Below are positions 1 through 11,648 of a stretch of 64,000 nucleotides of DNA, piece by piece. Within the stretch, counting starts at the first letter, position 1. Each line of letters starts with the position of its first letter. The notes under the pieces were generated by a model. The model saw nothing but the letters and a program-made list of their open reading frames with translations, was not told the origin of the DNA and ran no database searches. The DNA is from Canna indica (taxonomy: Eukaryota > Streptophyta > Magnoliopsida > Zingiberales > Cannaceae). The stretch is taken from positions 93,149,501 through 93,213,500 of the forward strand of contig CP136890.1 of assembly GCA_034359265.1 (NCBI GenBank). Reading direction: 5' to 3'. The translations under genes and the position numbers were made by a program.

Positions 1-332
1 AATCTCATAGTTTGAAAACCATAAATTTTGGCCAAGTTTTCAAACCATGAATTTGATGGTTTCTCATGATTTCATAAAATTTTATTTCTAAAATATCATC
101 AATCAAAATTTATAATTCCTCTTATGCCCTTTATATACTCATATCAGATTAGACTTTTATGTATCATTCTTGATCGGCTTAGTCAAGACGTCGTTCTTCT
201 CCAAAGCTACTGTCATTTAACCATACCATATCATCATTCCAAATAAGATAATAATTTTTACAATATCATACCATATAATACCATACCATACCATACATTA
301 TTAAATCATACTTCACTTCATCCAAATAAGGC
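1..332. other. AT-rich flank, unassigned
   Basis: No coding frame. It contains a short run of CCATA repeats (about 240-300). The pair of CCAAATAAG motifs near 240 and 322 hints at a small TIR element, but I cannot define its ends. Confidence 0.3.
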
Positions 333-1805
333 CTTAGAGAATATATTGCTTTAGGTGTATGCATGTTGTCCACATTGAGAACACCTCACGTTAGATAGCT
401 ATACATGCTGCCTTTTAGAAAATATATTGCTTTAGGTGTATACAACCTGCCCCTATAGGAAGTATATGACTTTTAGGTGGTTCCTGAACACTAAACTATA
501 AGAAAAAAGGAAAACTTGAGCAAAGGCTAGAATTTTCATGAGGGGAAATTTTCAACCCCAAGCGGTCGACTCTGTGAGAAAGTAGTCATGAGGTTAGATA
601 AGATACATACATGTTTTCACCTAGGAAAGATTCATCTTAGTATTATATAAGAGTATATTGCTTTATTATATGAAATATGAGATTATTTATGCATGGTAAG
701 ACATGAGGTCCGGAATAAATTATTCTTCCTTATTTTGATATGGCTATTGTCTATATGTATGTACTTGAGAATGTGCACTATAATATTACATGTTGCATCG
801 CCGAGTTTGGTAATAGGTTGTACGCATGAATGATATGTGAATTCGGAGGACCTTTGGGGTCCTAGAATATTTATACATGCATAAAGAGGTTTTGTTCATT
901 TCTTTTATTTATTTAAAATTGTTGGTTGATTATGAATGTCTGGGTATGCTTGTGGTTGTGGACCGAGAAGCTCGTCAGCCGCCACACTGACGACCGACCT
1001 GAGTGGCATGAGCGGGAAGTACGCTGAGACAGGGCATTGATCAGTGCCCAACTCATAGGACCGACGGGTCCCTGGATCGGGAAGCTCGTCGGCACCACCA
1101 CATTGACGATCGACCCAGGTGGCTTGTTTGAATTGTTGGATATTTACTTGATGTTTATATTTTCGTTGGATTATTGAATATGCTCATCATGATCATTATT
1201 TATATAGATGGATGGTTACACTTGATGATATCTATATCTCATACGAATGGTGATTATGCACATTGATTATTGCACATGGTTTATGCAAGGTTGTAAATCA
1301 TTTACTTGTTGATTTTGAATTATTGGATATGATTGTAGAGGGTTAAGTCACTCATTAAGTTTTAGTTGGACTTACTCTTTATATATTGAATTTTTTCAGC
1401 ACCCGAGCATGATCAGATAAGTACTGGGATGTAGTAGCGTAGCTGGTGATGATAGGGACAGCGAATCTCGTGACACGTCGTGGTCGGGGGATGTATACCC
1501 AAGTCTTTAGGGTCTTTTATGTTTTTCTTTAGTCATATGGGTCGGTGTTTAGATTTGTTTTCCGCATTTTAATGATAAAAATTGTATTCTTGATTAATTG
1601 GTTTATTTAAAGGACTCTTGAACATTTATTGGCATCATATTGTTTACTTTGGATATTTGCTCGGTTATGTTTAAAGCAACAAAGTTGATTTTTTTTTTCT
1701 TTATAAATTGTTCGGGATTCTATAATTATTGTTTCTTATGGTTGTGTTAGACTTCGGGGTATATGTAGTACTCTGGTCGATCATACTCAGATTTGGGGTG
1801 TGACA
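333..1805 (+). mobile_element. Ty3/Gypsy (Tekay-like) LTR, 3' part, copy A
   Basis: The segment ends in GGGGTGTGACA at 1805, the usual 3' end of long Tekay/Del LTRs. It carries the same internal landmarks as the LTRs near 9,665, 27,466 and 61,341: a stretch with the word CGGGAAGCTCGTC repeated twice (970-1,090) and a TATATATTGAA-plus-CAGC block near 1,380-1,400. No gag or pol is attached. The 5' part is missing or lies left of the window. The following 1.4 kb is shared with the copy near 9,665, so this is part of a duplication and not an independent insertion. Confidence 0.6.
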
Positions 1806-2109
1806 CTCCCTTATGCCACTTGTTGAAAAATCATTAAAAGATATGCATAAAAAAATTGAATAAATATTTTAAATATAAAATTTTGAGAGAAATTATTTTT
1901 ATTATTTAATATTTTCACAAAATTAATGTTAGTTGAATGCGAAAATTAAAATATCAAGCACTTATAATGTAAAAATATAAGAGAATGAAAGTTAAATGAC
2001 ATAAAAATATTTTTATTATTTAAAATAAATAAAAATCATAAATATTTTAAAATTTTCATTAGCAAATATGTACAATGTACATGACAAATATTTCACTAAT
2101 AATTTTCGT

Positions 2110-2230
2110 TAGTAAAAAAAGTTTGTGTAATCTTTTACAAAACTCAAACGATCACAAGATAAAATTATAAATAGAAAAAAGATTAATGTAATTTCACTTA
2201 ATCTCAGACGAGATCATTGTAATTTATCCT
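2110..2230. mobile_element. Relic of the GGGTAAATTACA MITE family
   Basis: The words GTTTGTGTAATCTTTTACAA and TTACTTAATCTCA, followed by a GTAATTTA end, match the 3' half of the intact MITEs at 9,263 and 28,509. The 5' terminus is lost. The same truncated relic lies at about 9,970-10,086, so it was present before the local duplication. Confidence 0.5.
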
Positions 2231-2414
2231 ATAAAAACCTACAAATAATACTAAACATATTATGCTGTAATAATAATATCATATATGATATTATTATGAG
2301 ATGCTAATAAAGTTATCGTTCACGTGCTTTCTTGTCACTCTTAGATTGTATTTGTATTAATTAAATTAAATAATATGGTGATGTTTCTTTTCTCTAATAT
2401 ATAAGCAAGTGCCA

Positions 2415-2930
2415 TTGAGAGGGTTGATTCAATTTAATCCAAATTTATTTTAAAATTGGACTAGGTTACATATTCGGATCAAAAAAAAAGGAGAGAAAAA
2501 AATCCAGCAGAGTGCACTGGGCTCGGCCCGGCCCAGATAGGCCGGACAGAGTGCGCGAGCGTGCAGCGCCCGCAATGCTGCCGCACGCGTAGCTCACCGC
2601 CCTCCTTGCAGCGCTTCATCCAGCCGCCATGTTTGACTTTTTCCATGCAATATCAATTGCAGTTTGAAGCGTTCCGTCGCATCCACATTTTTTATACGGA
2701 AGTAGAAATTCAAATTTTAAGATAATATTTTGTTTTTATAATTTTTTCCTCTATCTAGTAAAATCAGTGTCATTTTCTTCCTGTGAAATATGTCTGATAT
2801 CCTGCCGGATCAAACTACGTAAATTTTAATATTTTTTGTATTTTTTGAATTTATTTATTTTGATATATATTTTTTTGACGTTTGGAATTTTGAATTATTA
2901 TAGGAAGAATTATTTTTTTTCCTAATAGTA
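2415..2930. other. Segment present only in duplication copy A
   Basis: About 510 bp with a GC-rich core (2,515-2,630) and no convincing frame. The sequence resumes shared order with copy B at the CTAATAATCG word. It is either an insertion in A or, more likely, a deletion in B between AGTRCC direct repeats. Confidence 0.45.
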
Positions 2931-3195
2931 CCAATTCTAATAATCGAAATGAATTGTGAAAGTCTTTTTTATAATGTAATTTTTCAATTTATTCTTGGCT
3001 CATTGCTAGTGTTTTCAATTACATTTTAGAGGATCATAATAAAAAAAACGAGCTTCCTTTAAAAGTAACAAATATCATTTTAGCTTTTTGAGAGTTTGTT
3101 CGTCACGTTTGTTTGCTAGATATTGATTTTATTGGTTATTCATTTATTTGTAGTAATAATAGGCACAGTGTGAATCATATTCAAATTAGATTGGA

Positions 3196-6100
3196 TAAAT
3201 TTTAGTTTAGTTTACACACTAAGACAGGTCGACCACGCGACAACAAGTTTAGTTTACACGTTCACGATTGTCCTCATTGTGGAGATTTCGACGACGATCC
3301 TCTTGATGGTTCACCTATAGAAATTTTATTGCAAATTCTCTTTCCTCTAAATGATAAGGTTCAATGTACTTTTGAAAAATGTGACGAGTGACAATTGCCC
3401 TTGTCGCTTCGATACGAACACTTAATCAGACTTAGATTATGATTTTTTTAATTATAGCATTAATTTATATTTTTGACAATCTCTAAAATGACTACAAAAT
3501 AAAGGCAATAATTTAAACCAAAAATACTATAGAGATTGTCGAAAATAAATTCATGGTATACTTAACAAATAAAAACACAAGTTAGATAATAAAATAATTT
3601 TTACAAAAATCTTCAAGTGACTAAAAAATTAAGAAAATAGTAATTAGCCGTACAAAAAATATTACAGGGATTGCCCAAAATAAATTCAATAACTAAAAAC
3701 CAAGGAAATAATAATTTTATCTACTAAAAATATTTAGCCACTAAAATGACTCTAAAATATTGATATGTATTACTAAAACAAAATCATGTTATGCATAATA
3801 AAATATATATATTTTATTTTGAGTCACTTGAATACTTTACGTGATAAAATATATTTATATAATCAAATAAATTTTCACAGTTTTCAATTTTGCGAAAATC
3901 GATATCATTTTAATTAACCAAATGTGTTTTCAAAAAATAAAAATATCAAAACAAAAAATAAAAAAATAGAAAATTATTTTCGTTTTCTTTAGAACAAAAA
4001 CAAAAAATAATTTTCCCTAACTAAACACACTATGATGGATTTGGAAATTTCATCAATTCTTATTTTGTACGTGCACTTCTTATTTCATGAATTATTAGCG
4101 TGAGATGAGTTCACCACTCACCTTCTCTTTTAACTCTTAGTGACTTGACCATCAGATAGTACTCCTGAGAGTTCAAACCGCACATTGGAACTTTTGTAGG
4201 TGTTTATTGGACTCTACACCGACTCAATCTGGATCTATAGTCGTTAGGCGACCCAATTATAGAAACGGGTTTGATCAATCATGCAACTAAATATTTACAA
4301 TTAATGTATAAGCAAAAGTAAAATATGAGTATTTAAGTTCTACCATGAAATAAGTAACTAGAGAGTATTTAAAAAAATATGAATGACTATTGTATAAGAT
4401 TCTCTAATGATTAATTTGATATGAGTGACATAACTAAAGGTTAATTTCGTTTGTACCTATATTTTTTTTTTACCTCTAAAGAAGTCTCATTTTGACGTTA
4501 AAAGTTTATTTTAGTTTTGTTTTGTTTTGTTTCTCACTTTAATTATTACAATTTGAAAAAGAAATAACTTTACCCATTAAATTATTTTTTTATAATATTT
4601 TTATTCAAAAACCACTAACCAATTAATGTCATCCCAATATTAAATGAAACCTAACATATCTTTCTTCTTTTATACATTGATTGTTATAATTAATGAAGTC
4701 TATCTGTGTGTTACTGTGACTGTTGTACTACTCTAATTTAATTCGAATATATTAGATATTGTAATAGTTAAATAAGATTTGATCGAGTGTACTATTATCA
4801 TTTTAACTTTAAATATTTTAATTAAATCAATAATTTAGGTCAATTAAATCATTAAACAAGTTGTGACATATCAATATTTTCTTGATAAGGGTAATGTTTC
4901 TTTTTTTAAAAAACATTAAATCACATAAATTTTTATAAACCTTGTCCATTAACGAAGAATAAATTAATTATTATCTTATTTAAAAAGATTTATTCTAATT
5001 GATTGATGAAAACAATGAAACTTTTTTACTTTAATTTTAATCGATTAATTAATTAGTTGAGCATTAAAGAATTATATATTTCTTCAAACTTTAGAAGCCA
5101 AATAAAAATAAAAACAAAATTTACAGACTAAAACATAACTTTCTAAAATATGGACTAAAATCAAATTAACCCACATGACTAATGTTCTAATGATGAAAAA
5201 CTTGAAACTACCGACTAATTGTCACGAAGGAGGATCAAAACTAATTTTACCATTATTTATCTAATACAAATTATAGGGCACAGTAGTATTGGATTTTATT
5301 GTATTTTCGAGTTACCATTTTTTGAATTAACTTTGATCCAGACCTATATATTGCAATTGACAACCGATCAATTGCAGGGTTTTTTTCTCCTTCAACTATT
5401 GAAAATAGATATAAAAAAATATCTAATACTCTTCTTTAATTAATTTTTATCTTAAACAAATAAAAATAATTAAAAAATATATTCGAACTATTAAAAATAG
5501 ATAAAAATACTCTTAATTTTTTTAAAAAAAATATTTTTAAACTTTAGACAAATGAAAAATATCAATATTTTTACTCATGTCTGAAGGTAAAAAATAATAT
5601 TTTTTTTCTTAAAAATGGATAAAATACTAATATTTTTCAATTTTTTTTATTTATTTTAAAATAAAAAATTTATCAAAAAATAAGTAAAAATATTTTTATT
5701 CATTTCTAATAATTCGAGTGAATTTGTTAATTATTTTTATTTATTTAAGGGTAAAAATCAATCAAAAAAAAATTTAAATATATTTTTATCTCATTCTCAA
5801 TAGTTCGAGGGCAAAAATTATTCTCAACCCCCTCTAAAATATAGCATGGCTAGCTTGTGTACATCCGAACATCAAATAACATTGAGAATTGAATCTCAAG
5901 TTCTTTTATTTTCTCCAGAGCAGTTGTTCTTGAAAGAGAAATTGAATGGCAAATTAATATTAGTATATCCAAACATCAAATAACATTGAGAATTGAATCT
6001 CAAAGTTCTTTTATTTTCTCCAGAGTAGTTGTTCTTGAAAGAGAGGCAAATTAATTAATATTAAGTCCGTGCAGTTGGGAGGAAAACAGCTAAGCGTTAA

Positions 6101-6284
6101 ATTAAACCAAACAAATATTAAAAAATGTCATAGATCTATTGAAGTATTTATTAAATAGATGACAAGTATATTCCCTTACTTGATAGCAGAAAATATCTAT
6201 TTTTGTTCCTCGTATATTGATGATTCTTATCTTATATATTTATTACAGTATATAATATGTTGATATAATATTTTTAGTAATATC
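3196..6284. other. AT-rich intergenic DNA
   Basis: No gene recognised. It holds several diverged repeats of a roughly 110 bp AT-rich unit around 3,430-3,740 and long A/T tracts. A short coding-like piece (3,250-3,390) encodes a Cys-His word (DCPHCG) before a stop and is too short to assign. Confidence 0.4.
5863..6057 (+). repeat. Tandem duplication, about 100 bp unit
   Basis: Two near-identical units start at about 5,863 and 5,967, each with the words AACATCAAATAACATTGAG and TTTTCTCCAGAG. The second unit lost the AATTGAATGG stretch. A simple local duplication. Confidence 0.75.
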
Positions 6285-6375
6285 AAAAAGATAAACTATA
6301 CCGACCTCATTTATATTTGTCCGAATGACACTCACATCCCTTGTAGCTAATGGTGTTAAATGAAGCCCGTTAGTA
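6285..6375. mobile_element. Fragment of a TIR MITE
   Basis: The words ACCGACCTCATTTATATTTG and CCCTTGTAGCTAATG resemble one terminus of the GGGTAAATTACA-type MITEs found elsewhere in the window. Only one end is visible. Confidence 0.3.
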
Positions 6376-7283
6376 ATGTGATTTCTCTCTATTATAATAA
6401 AAATTTGATTAGATTTATTTTGGTTTTGTAGCAGAAAAGCGTGAATTTAAATTAAACGAGTTAGCAGAGTTTCGGTGTGAAATTTGGTAAGTGTTAGCTT
6501 AGGAAAAAAATTAGAAATTTTTTATATTTATTGTTTCTACAAATTGGCATGTCATGGTGAAAATAGATCCCGATACAAGTTCAGCGGTTCGATCGGAACT
6601 CGAATCGGATTTAAAATGAATCTACAACGAATTTTACTAGTCGGGTTATGAGCGAGGGGTAAATTAGTAAATTAGGAAGGCATTAAACCCCAAAATCTAT
6701 AAGTACTTAGGATGTACGGCTAGGGTGCTGCACAGGACTCGAGAGGCAAGAGAGGCAGCGACGACTTGGGGTGAAGAAGGCGAACAATGGTCGAAATTTG
6801 TCGAGCTCGTGGGAGACGATCGTTGGGGAATTTCAATAGCTTCTCTTCCCTTCCATTCTCTTCAAACTGTAAGTGGTTTGACTCTTTCTCCTTGTTCCTT
6901 AATCCAAGCAGCCGCCCCTCCCCTTAAAAATTTCTTGATATGTTTTCTTTTTCGATGAAACGACTAGACTTTGATCGATTCGTGGATTTCTTATCGTCGC
7001 CATATTCACTGCTAAGAATGCTTGAGATTTGAGGTGTGGTTGCATGGTTTGGTCGAGTGTTTTGGGAGTGTGCCGCCCTCTTCTTTGAGGATTTTTTTCT
7101 CTCTATGAACTCTTTGACGATTTCTTCGTTGTTGTTTAATATTGAACCCTACATTATCATAGTTTATCATAGTGTAATTCTTGTATGAAACTCGTTTCCT
7201 TTTTCTTTGATTTATATTGCCGATAGTATATTGTCGGGGTGGGGTTGTCGCCGCCCTTTTTTCCCCTCTTGCCAATGATTTTA

Positions 7284-7848
7284 GGGTAATTACCTGAATA
7301 TATTATGAACTATGCATTTTTTTCTCATTTGTGGCCAATTTCAAAATATTACCAAATTATATTTCGAACTTTGATATTTGTCTCAATTACATCCTCCCGT
7401 TAACTCCTTGTCAGCAGATCCGTTAAGACAATGACGCGGTTTTCTAACGTGGACTAAAATAATATTTTTTTATTTAAAAAAAAATAAAAAATCACTTCAA
7501 ATTATATTAATTAATATAAAATAATATATTTTTATTTTATATCAAAGAATAATGCCTAGCCATGTCCGAAGTGAACATGGAGTATTTTTTAATGTAAAAT
7601 AAAAAATATTATTTAATATTATTTAATATAAATTAATGTAATTTTTTATATTTTTAAATAAAAATATTATTTTAATCAACGTCAGAGTGCCACGTCATCG
7701 TTTTAACGATGTTGCCGACGGAGAGTTGACGGGAGGATGTAATTGAGAGTTGAAACAAATGTCAAATTTCGTGATACAATTTGATAATATTTTAGAATTA
7801 GCTATAAATGAGAAAAAGTGCATAGTTCAAAATATATTTAGGTAATCC
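7284..7848. mobile_element. TIR MITE inside LTR B
   Basis: Terminal inverted repeats GGGTAATTACCTGAATATAT and the reverse of AATATATTTAGGTAATCC, followed inward by a shared GAACTATGCA word. The whole element is an imperfect palindrome of about 565 bp with no coding capacity. No clear target duplication is visible, so the superfamily is only suggested (Mutator-like by its terminus). Confidence 0.65.
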
Positions 7849-9253
7849 TATGTACCTTGATAGTTTCTTAGAAAACATAAGTTGTTCACATGGAAAAACA
7901 CATCATCTTAGGTGATTACACATGTTGACCATATTGAACACACCTCATGTTAGATAGTCATACATGCCGTCGTTTAGAGAATATATTGCTTTAGTTGTAT
8001 GCATATTGTCCACGTTGAGAACACCTCAATATGACTTTTAGGTGGTTTCTGAACACTAAACTATAGGGAAAAGGGGAAACTTGAGCAAGGGCCAAAATTT
8101 TCATGAGGGGAAAATTTTAACCCTAGGCGGCCGACCCTATGGGAAAGTAGTCATGAGGTTAGATAAGATACTTACATGTTTTCACCTAGGAAAGATTCAT
8201 CTCGGTATTCTGTAACAGTATATTGCTTTATTATGTGAAATATGAGATGGTTTATGCATGGTATGACATGAGGTCACGAATAAATTATTCTTCCTTATTT
8301 TGATATGGTTATTGTCTATATGTATGTACTTGAGAATGAGCACTATAATATTACATATTGCATGGTCGAGTTTGGCAATGGGTTGTACGTATGAGTGATA
8401 TGTGGACTCGGAGGACCTTTAGGGTCCTAGAATATTTATACATGCATAAAGAGGTTTTGTTCATTTCTTTTTTTTGTTTAAAATTGTTGATTGATTATGA
8501 ATGTCTAGGTGTGCTTGTGGTTGTGGACTAGGAAGCTCGTCAGTTGCCACACTGACGATCGACCCGGGTGGCGTGAGCGGAAAGTACGCTGAGACAAATC
8601 AATGATCAACGCCTGACTCATAGGACCGACGGGTCCCTGCACCGGGAAGCTCGTCAGCACCGCCACGCTGACGATCGAACCGGGTGGCTTATTTGGATGG
8701 TTGGATATTTACTTGATGTTTATATTTTTGTTGGATTATTAATTATGCTCATCATGGTTATTATTTATATGGATGGATGGTTACACTTGATGATATCTAT
8801 ATCTCATACGAATGGTGATTATGCACATTGATTATTGTACATGGTTTATGCATGTTTGTAAATTATTTACCTGCTGGTTTCGAATTATTGGATATGGTTG
8901 TAGATGGCTAAGCCACTCACTAAGTCCTAGTTGGACTTACTCTTTATATATTGAATCTTTTCAGCACCTGAGCGTGATCAGATATGTACTAGGATGCAAC
9001 AGCGCAGCTGGTGATGATAGAGACAACGAATTTCGTGACACGTCTTGGTCGGGGGATGTATACCCAAGTCTTTAGGGTATTTTATATTTTTTTTTAGTCA
9101 TATGGGTCGGTGTTTAGATTTGTTTTCCGCATTTTAATGATAAAAACTATATTCTTAATTAGTTGATTTATTTAAAGGAGTCTTGAACATTTATTGACAT
9201 CAGACTGTTTACTTTGGATTCTTGGTCGGTTATGTTTAAAGCAAGAAAGTTGG

Positions 9254-9558
9254 TTTCTTTTAGGGTAAATTACATTGACATCCCTTGAGGTTTAGTAAAA
9301 TTACACTGACCTCCCTCTATTTTTCCAGGTTACAATCACCTCCCCTGAGTAATCTTTGGGTAATTTTTTTAGGGAAGATTTGTATAATATTTTACAAAAC
9401 TCAGGGGAGGTTTGTGTAATTTTATTTTGTAATAAGGGAGGTTTGTGTAATCTTTTACAAAACTCAGGGGGTTATAAGATAAAATTATAAATAGAGGAGA
9501 TGTTAGTATAATTTTACTAAACCTCAGAGGAGGTCAGTATAATTTACCATTTCTTTTA
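9254..9558. mobile_element. Mutator-type MITE with 9 bp target duplication
   Basis: Element 9,263-9,549 (287 bp) begins GGGTAAATTACA and ends TATAATTTACCA. It is flanked by the 9 bp direct repeat TTTCTTTTA (9,254-9,262 and 9,550-9,558). A 9 bp duplication is the hallmark of the Mutator superfamily. The duplicated copy A has no insert at the matching point (near 1,690), which confirms insertion after duplication. Confidence 0.85.
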
Positions 9559-9969
9559 TTTATAAATTATTTAGGATTATGTAATTATTGTTTTCTCTTG
9601 GTTGGATTAGGCTTCAGGATACGTGTAGTACTCTGATTGGTCATGCCCAGGTTTGGGGTGTGAGACTCCCTTATGCCATTGCTGAAAAATCATTATAAGG
9701 TATGCATAAAATAATTGAATAAATATTTTAAAAATAAAAAAATTAAGATAAATTATTTTTATTATTTAATATTTTTAAGAAATTAATGTTAGTTGAATAT
9801 GAAAATAAAAATATGGAAGCACTCATAATATGAAAATATAAGAGAATGAACGTCAAATGATATAAATGTAATTTTATTATTTAAAATAGGTAAAAATTAT
9901 AAATATTTTAAAAATATCATTAGTAAGCATGTGCACTGGACAAATAATCCACTAACAATTTTCGTTAGT

Positions 9970-10086
9970 AAGAAATATTTGTGTAATCTTTTACAAAATT
10001 TAAAGGGATCACAAGACAAAATTACAAATAGAGAAGAGATCAGTGTAATTTTACTTAATCTCAGGCAAGGTCATTATAATTTACCA
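9970..10086. mobile_element. Relic of the GGGTAAATTACA MITE family
   Basis: Truncated sister of the relic at 2,110-2,230, with the words TTTGTGTAATCTTTTACAAA and TTTTACTTAATCTCAGGC. Confidence 0.5.
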
Positions 10087-10530
10087 TATAAAAAACTATA
10101 AATAATACTAAACATATTATGTTGTAATAATAATATCATATATGATATTATATGGGATGCTGATAAAGCTATCGTTCACGTGCTTTCTTGCCACTCTCAG
10201 ATTATATTTGTATTAATTAAATTAAATAATATGAAGTCATTTTTTTCTCTAATATATATGCAAGTACCGTTCCTAATAATCGAAATGAGTTGTGAATTCT
10301 TTTTTTATACTCTGATTTTTCAATTTATTCTTGGCTCATTGCTAGTGTTTTTAATTGCATTTTAGAGAATCATGATAAAAAGACGAGCTTCCTTTAAAAG
10401 CAACAAATATCATTTTAGCTTTCCGAGAATTTGTTCACGACGTTTGTTTGCTAGATCTTGGATTTATTGGTTATTCATTTACTTATAGTAATAATAGGCA
10501 TGATGTAAACCATATTCAAATTAGTTGGGA

Positions 10531-11648
10531 TAGAATTTATTCGAATTCTATGAGTGTGTTACCAGTTAGATAGGTATAACTATATCACTATAACACAATT
10601 GAGTTATAGATATATAAAATTAGAGATTAATTAAATTTTTATTTTTAAATCTTCACATTTAAAGATTAATAGATATAAAATTTATTTCTAATTAATCTCT
10701 AAAGATTTATATAAAAAATAACAAAGTCACTTAATTGATTTGACTCTAAATTATAGAACACATCAGCAATAGAATCACTTAATTAAACTTACTCTAAAAT
10801 TATTTTTATAGATCTTTAACTTAATAAATTTTATGTGTATTAATTTGTAAATATGAAAATTTAAAAATAAAAATCTAATTTGTGTATAGTTTTGTGTTTC
10901 TATAAGTGCGACACATATTTACGATGAAAAAAATATTTCTAACACGGGAACTGATTCAATATGATGTGAATTATTTTATAAAAATATTAAATTAATATTT
11001 AGAGTGATATATTTGTACATTTTAAATTTTTATATTATGTTAAATAATTTTCAAGAAAATATCTAATCGATTACACTTGAAGGATAAAATTAATAGCATG
11101 AATTTTAATTCCGCATCTGAAATTGTCTGCCATATAATTCGGATCTGAACATTTTCCTTCACGCTGAATCTTGATTTGTTTGGATTAAAGTGATAAACAA
11201 GTCAACACATGGGTTGATGAAAGATTCTCTTCTTTCCATTATTAATTTACTAAATTTACTATTATTATCGCGTTAATGCACGGTCGGACACCTGTCACCA
11301 TCTGGCAGTTATAGTTATCATTTATCAAAGTGGACACCGCTTTGTGTAAATAGCAGGCAACATCTCAAAGCGGCCATTCACCATTGCAACTTGCAAGAAC
11401 TAACGTCTCAAACACGCCGGGCCCATTGACTTCGGCTAATAGATGATCGCGGTGCGTTCTTTGGTCTCCGTGCCGTATTTTTATTTTATTTCGTGGACGC
11501 GGCTTAGTGGATTCTTTTGGTATGCTCTTCCAAGACGGAAGCTCTTGGTATCATCGCAATTCGGAAACCTTTTCTTGTGGCTTAAGATTCTCCCGAGGGC
11601 AAGCGGCAGGGCGGGCGAAGGAAGAGAGGGTGAAGGAGGAAGACGAAA
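10531..11648. other. Upstream region of the SDR gene with an AT-rich inverted repeat
   Basis: From about 10,620 to 10,890 the ends are inverted copies (AAATTTTTATTTTTAAAT near 10,636; AAAATTTAAAAATAAAAATC near 10,855), so a MITE is likely. From 11,270 the composition rises in GC, as expected for a promoter and 5' leader. I see no firm TATA box. Confidence 0.4.

Larger units (their letters stand above)
333..3190 (+). repeat. Old direct segmental duplication, copy A
   Basis: This stretch matches about 7,900-10,530 in the same orientation: LTR part, then the flank from 1,806 (CTCCCTTATGCCA) through the block around 2,935-3,180. Copy A has about 510 bp (2,415-2,930) that copy B lacks. The junction lies between short AGTGCC/AGTACC repeats, so copy B probably lost it by microhomology deletion. 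Divergence by eye is clearly above ten percent, so the event is old. Confidence 0.65.
6430..9665 (+). mobile_element. Ty3/Gypsy (Tekay-like) LTR, copy B, interrupted by two MITEs
   Basis: The 3' end GGGGTGTGAGA at 9,665 is the copy-A end with one change (CA lost). The LTR body is continuous with 6,540-7,280, where the words for the transcription start region match the solo LTR at 24,952 in order. It is split by MITEs at 7,284-7,848 and 9,263-9,549. The 5' boundary is uncertain, because I do not see a clean TG start or a CTCCC target copy. No internal domain follows. Confidence 0.5.
7900..10530 (+). repeat. Old direct segmental duplication, copy B
   Basis: Partner of 333-3,190. Copy B has gained the MITE at 9,263-9,549 and lost the 510 bp found in A. 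After 9,666 the flank CTCCCTTATGCCA is the same as in A at 1,806, which shows that flanking DNA was copied with the LTR end. Confidence 0.65.

Noticed and set aside
6725..6958. 77-codon plus-strand frame
   Set aside because: Lies in the leader part of a Ty3 LTR, where such frames are common, and shows no domain.
8812..9075. 87-codon frame near an LTR end
   Set aside because: Part of the Tekay-like LTR; the same region in copy A has stops.
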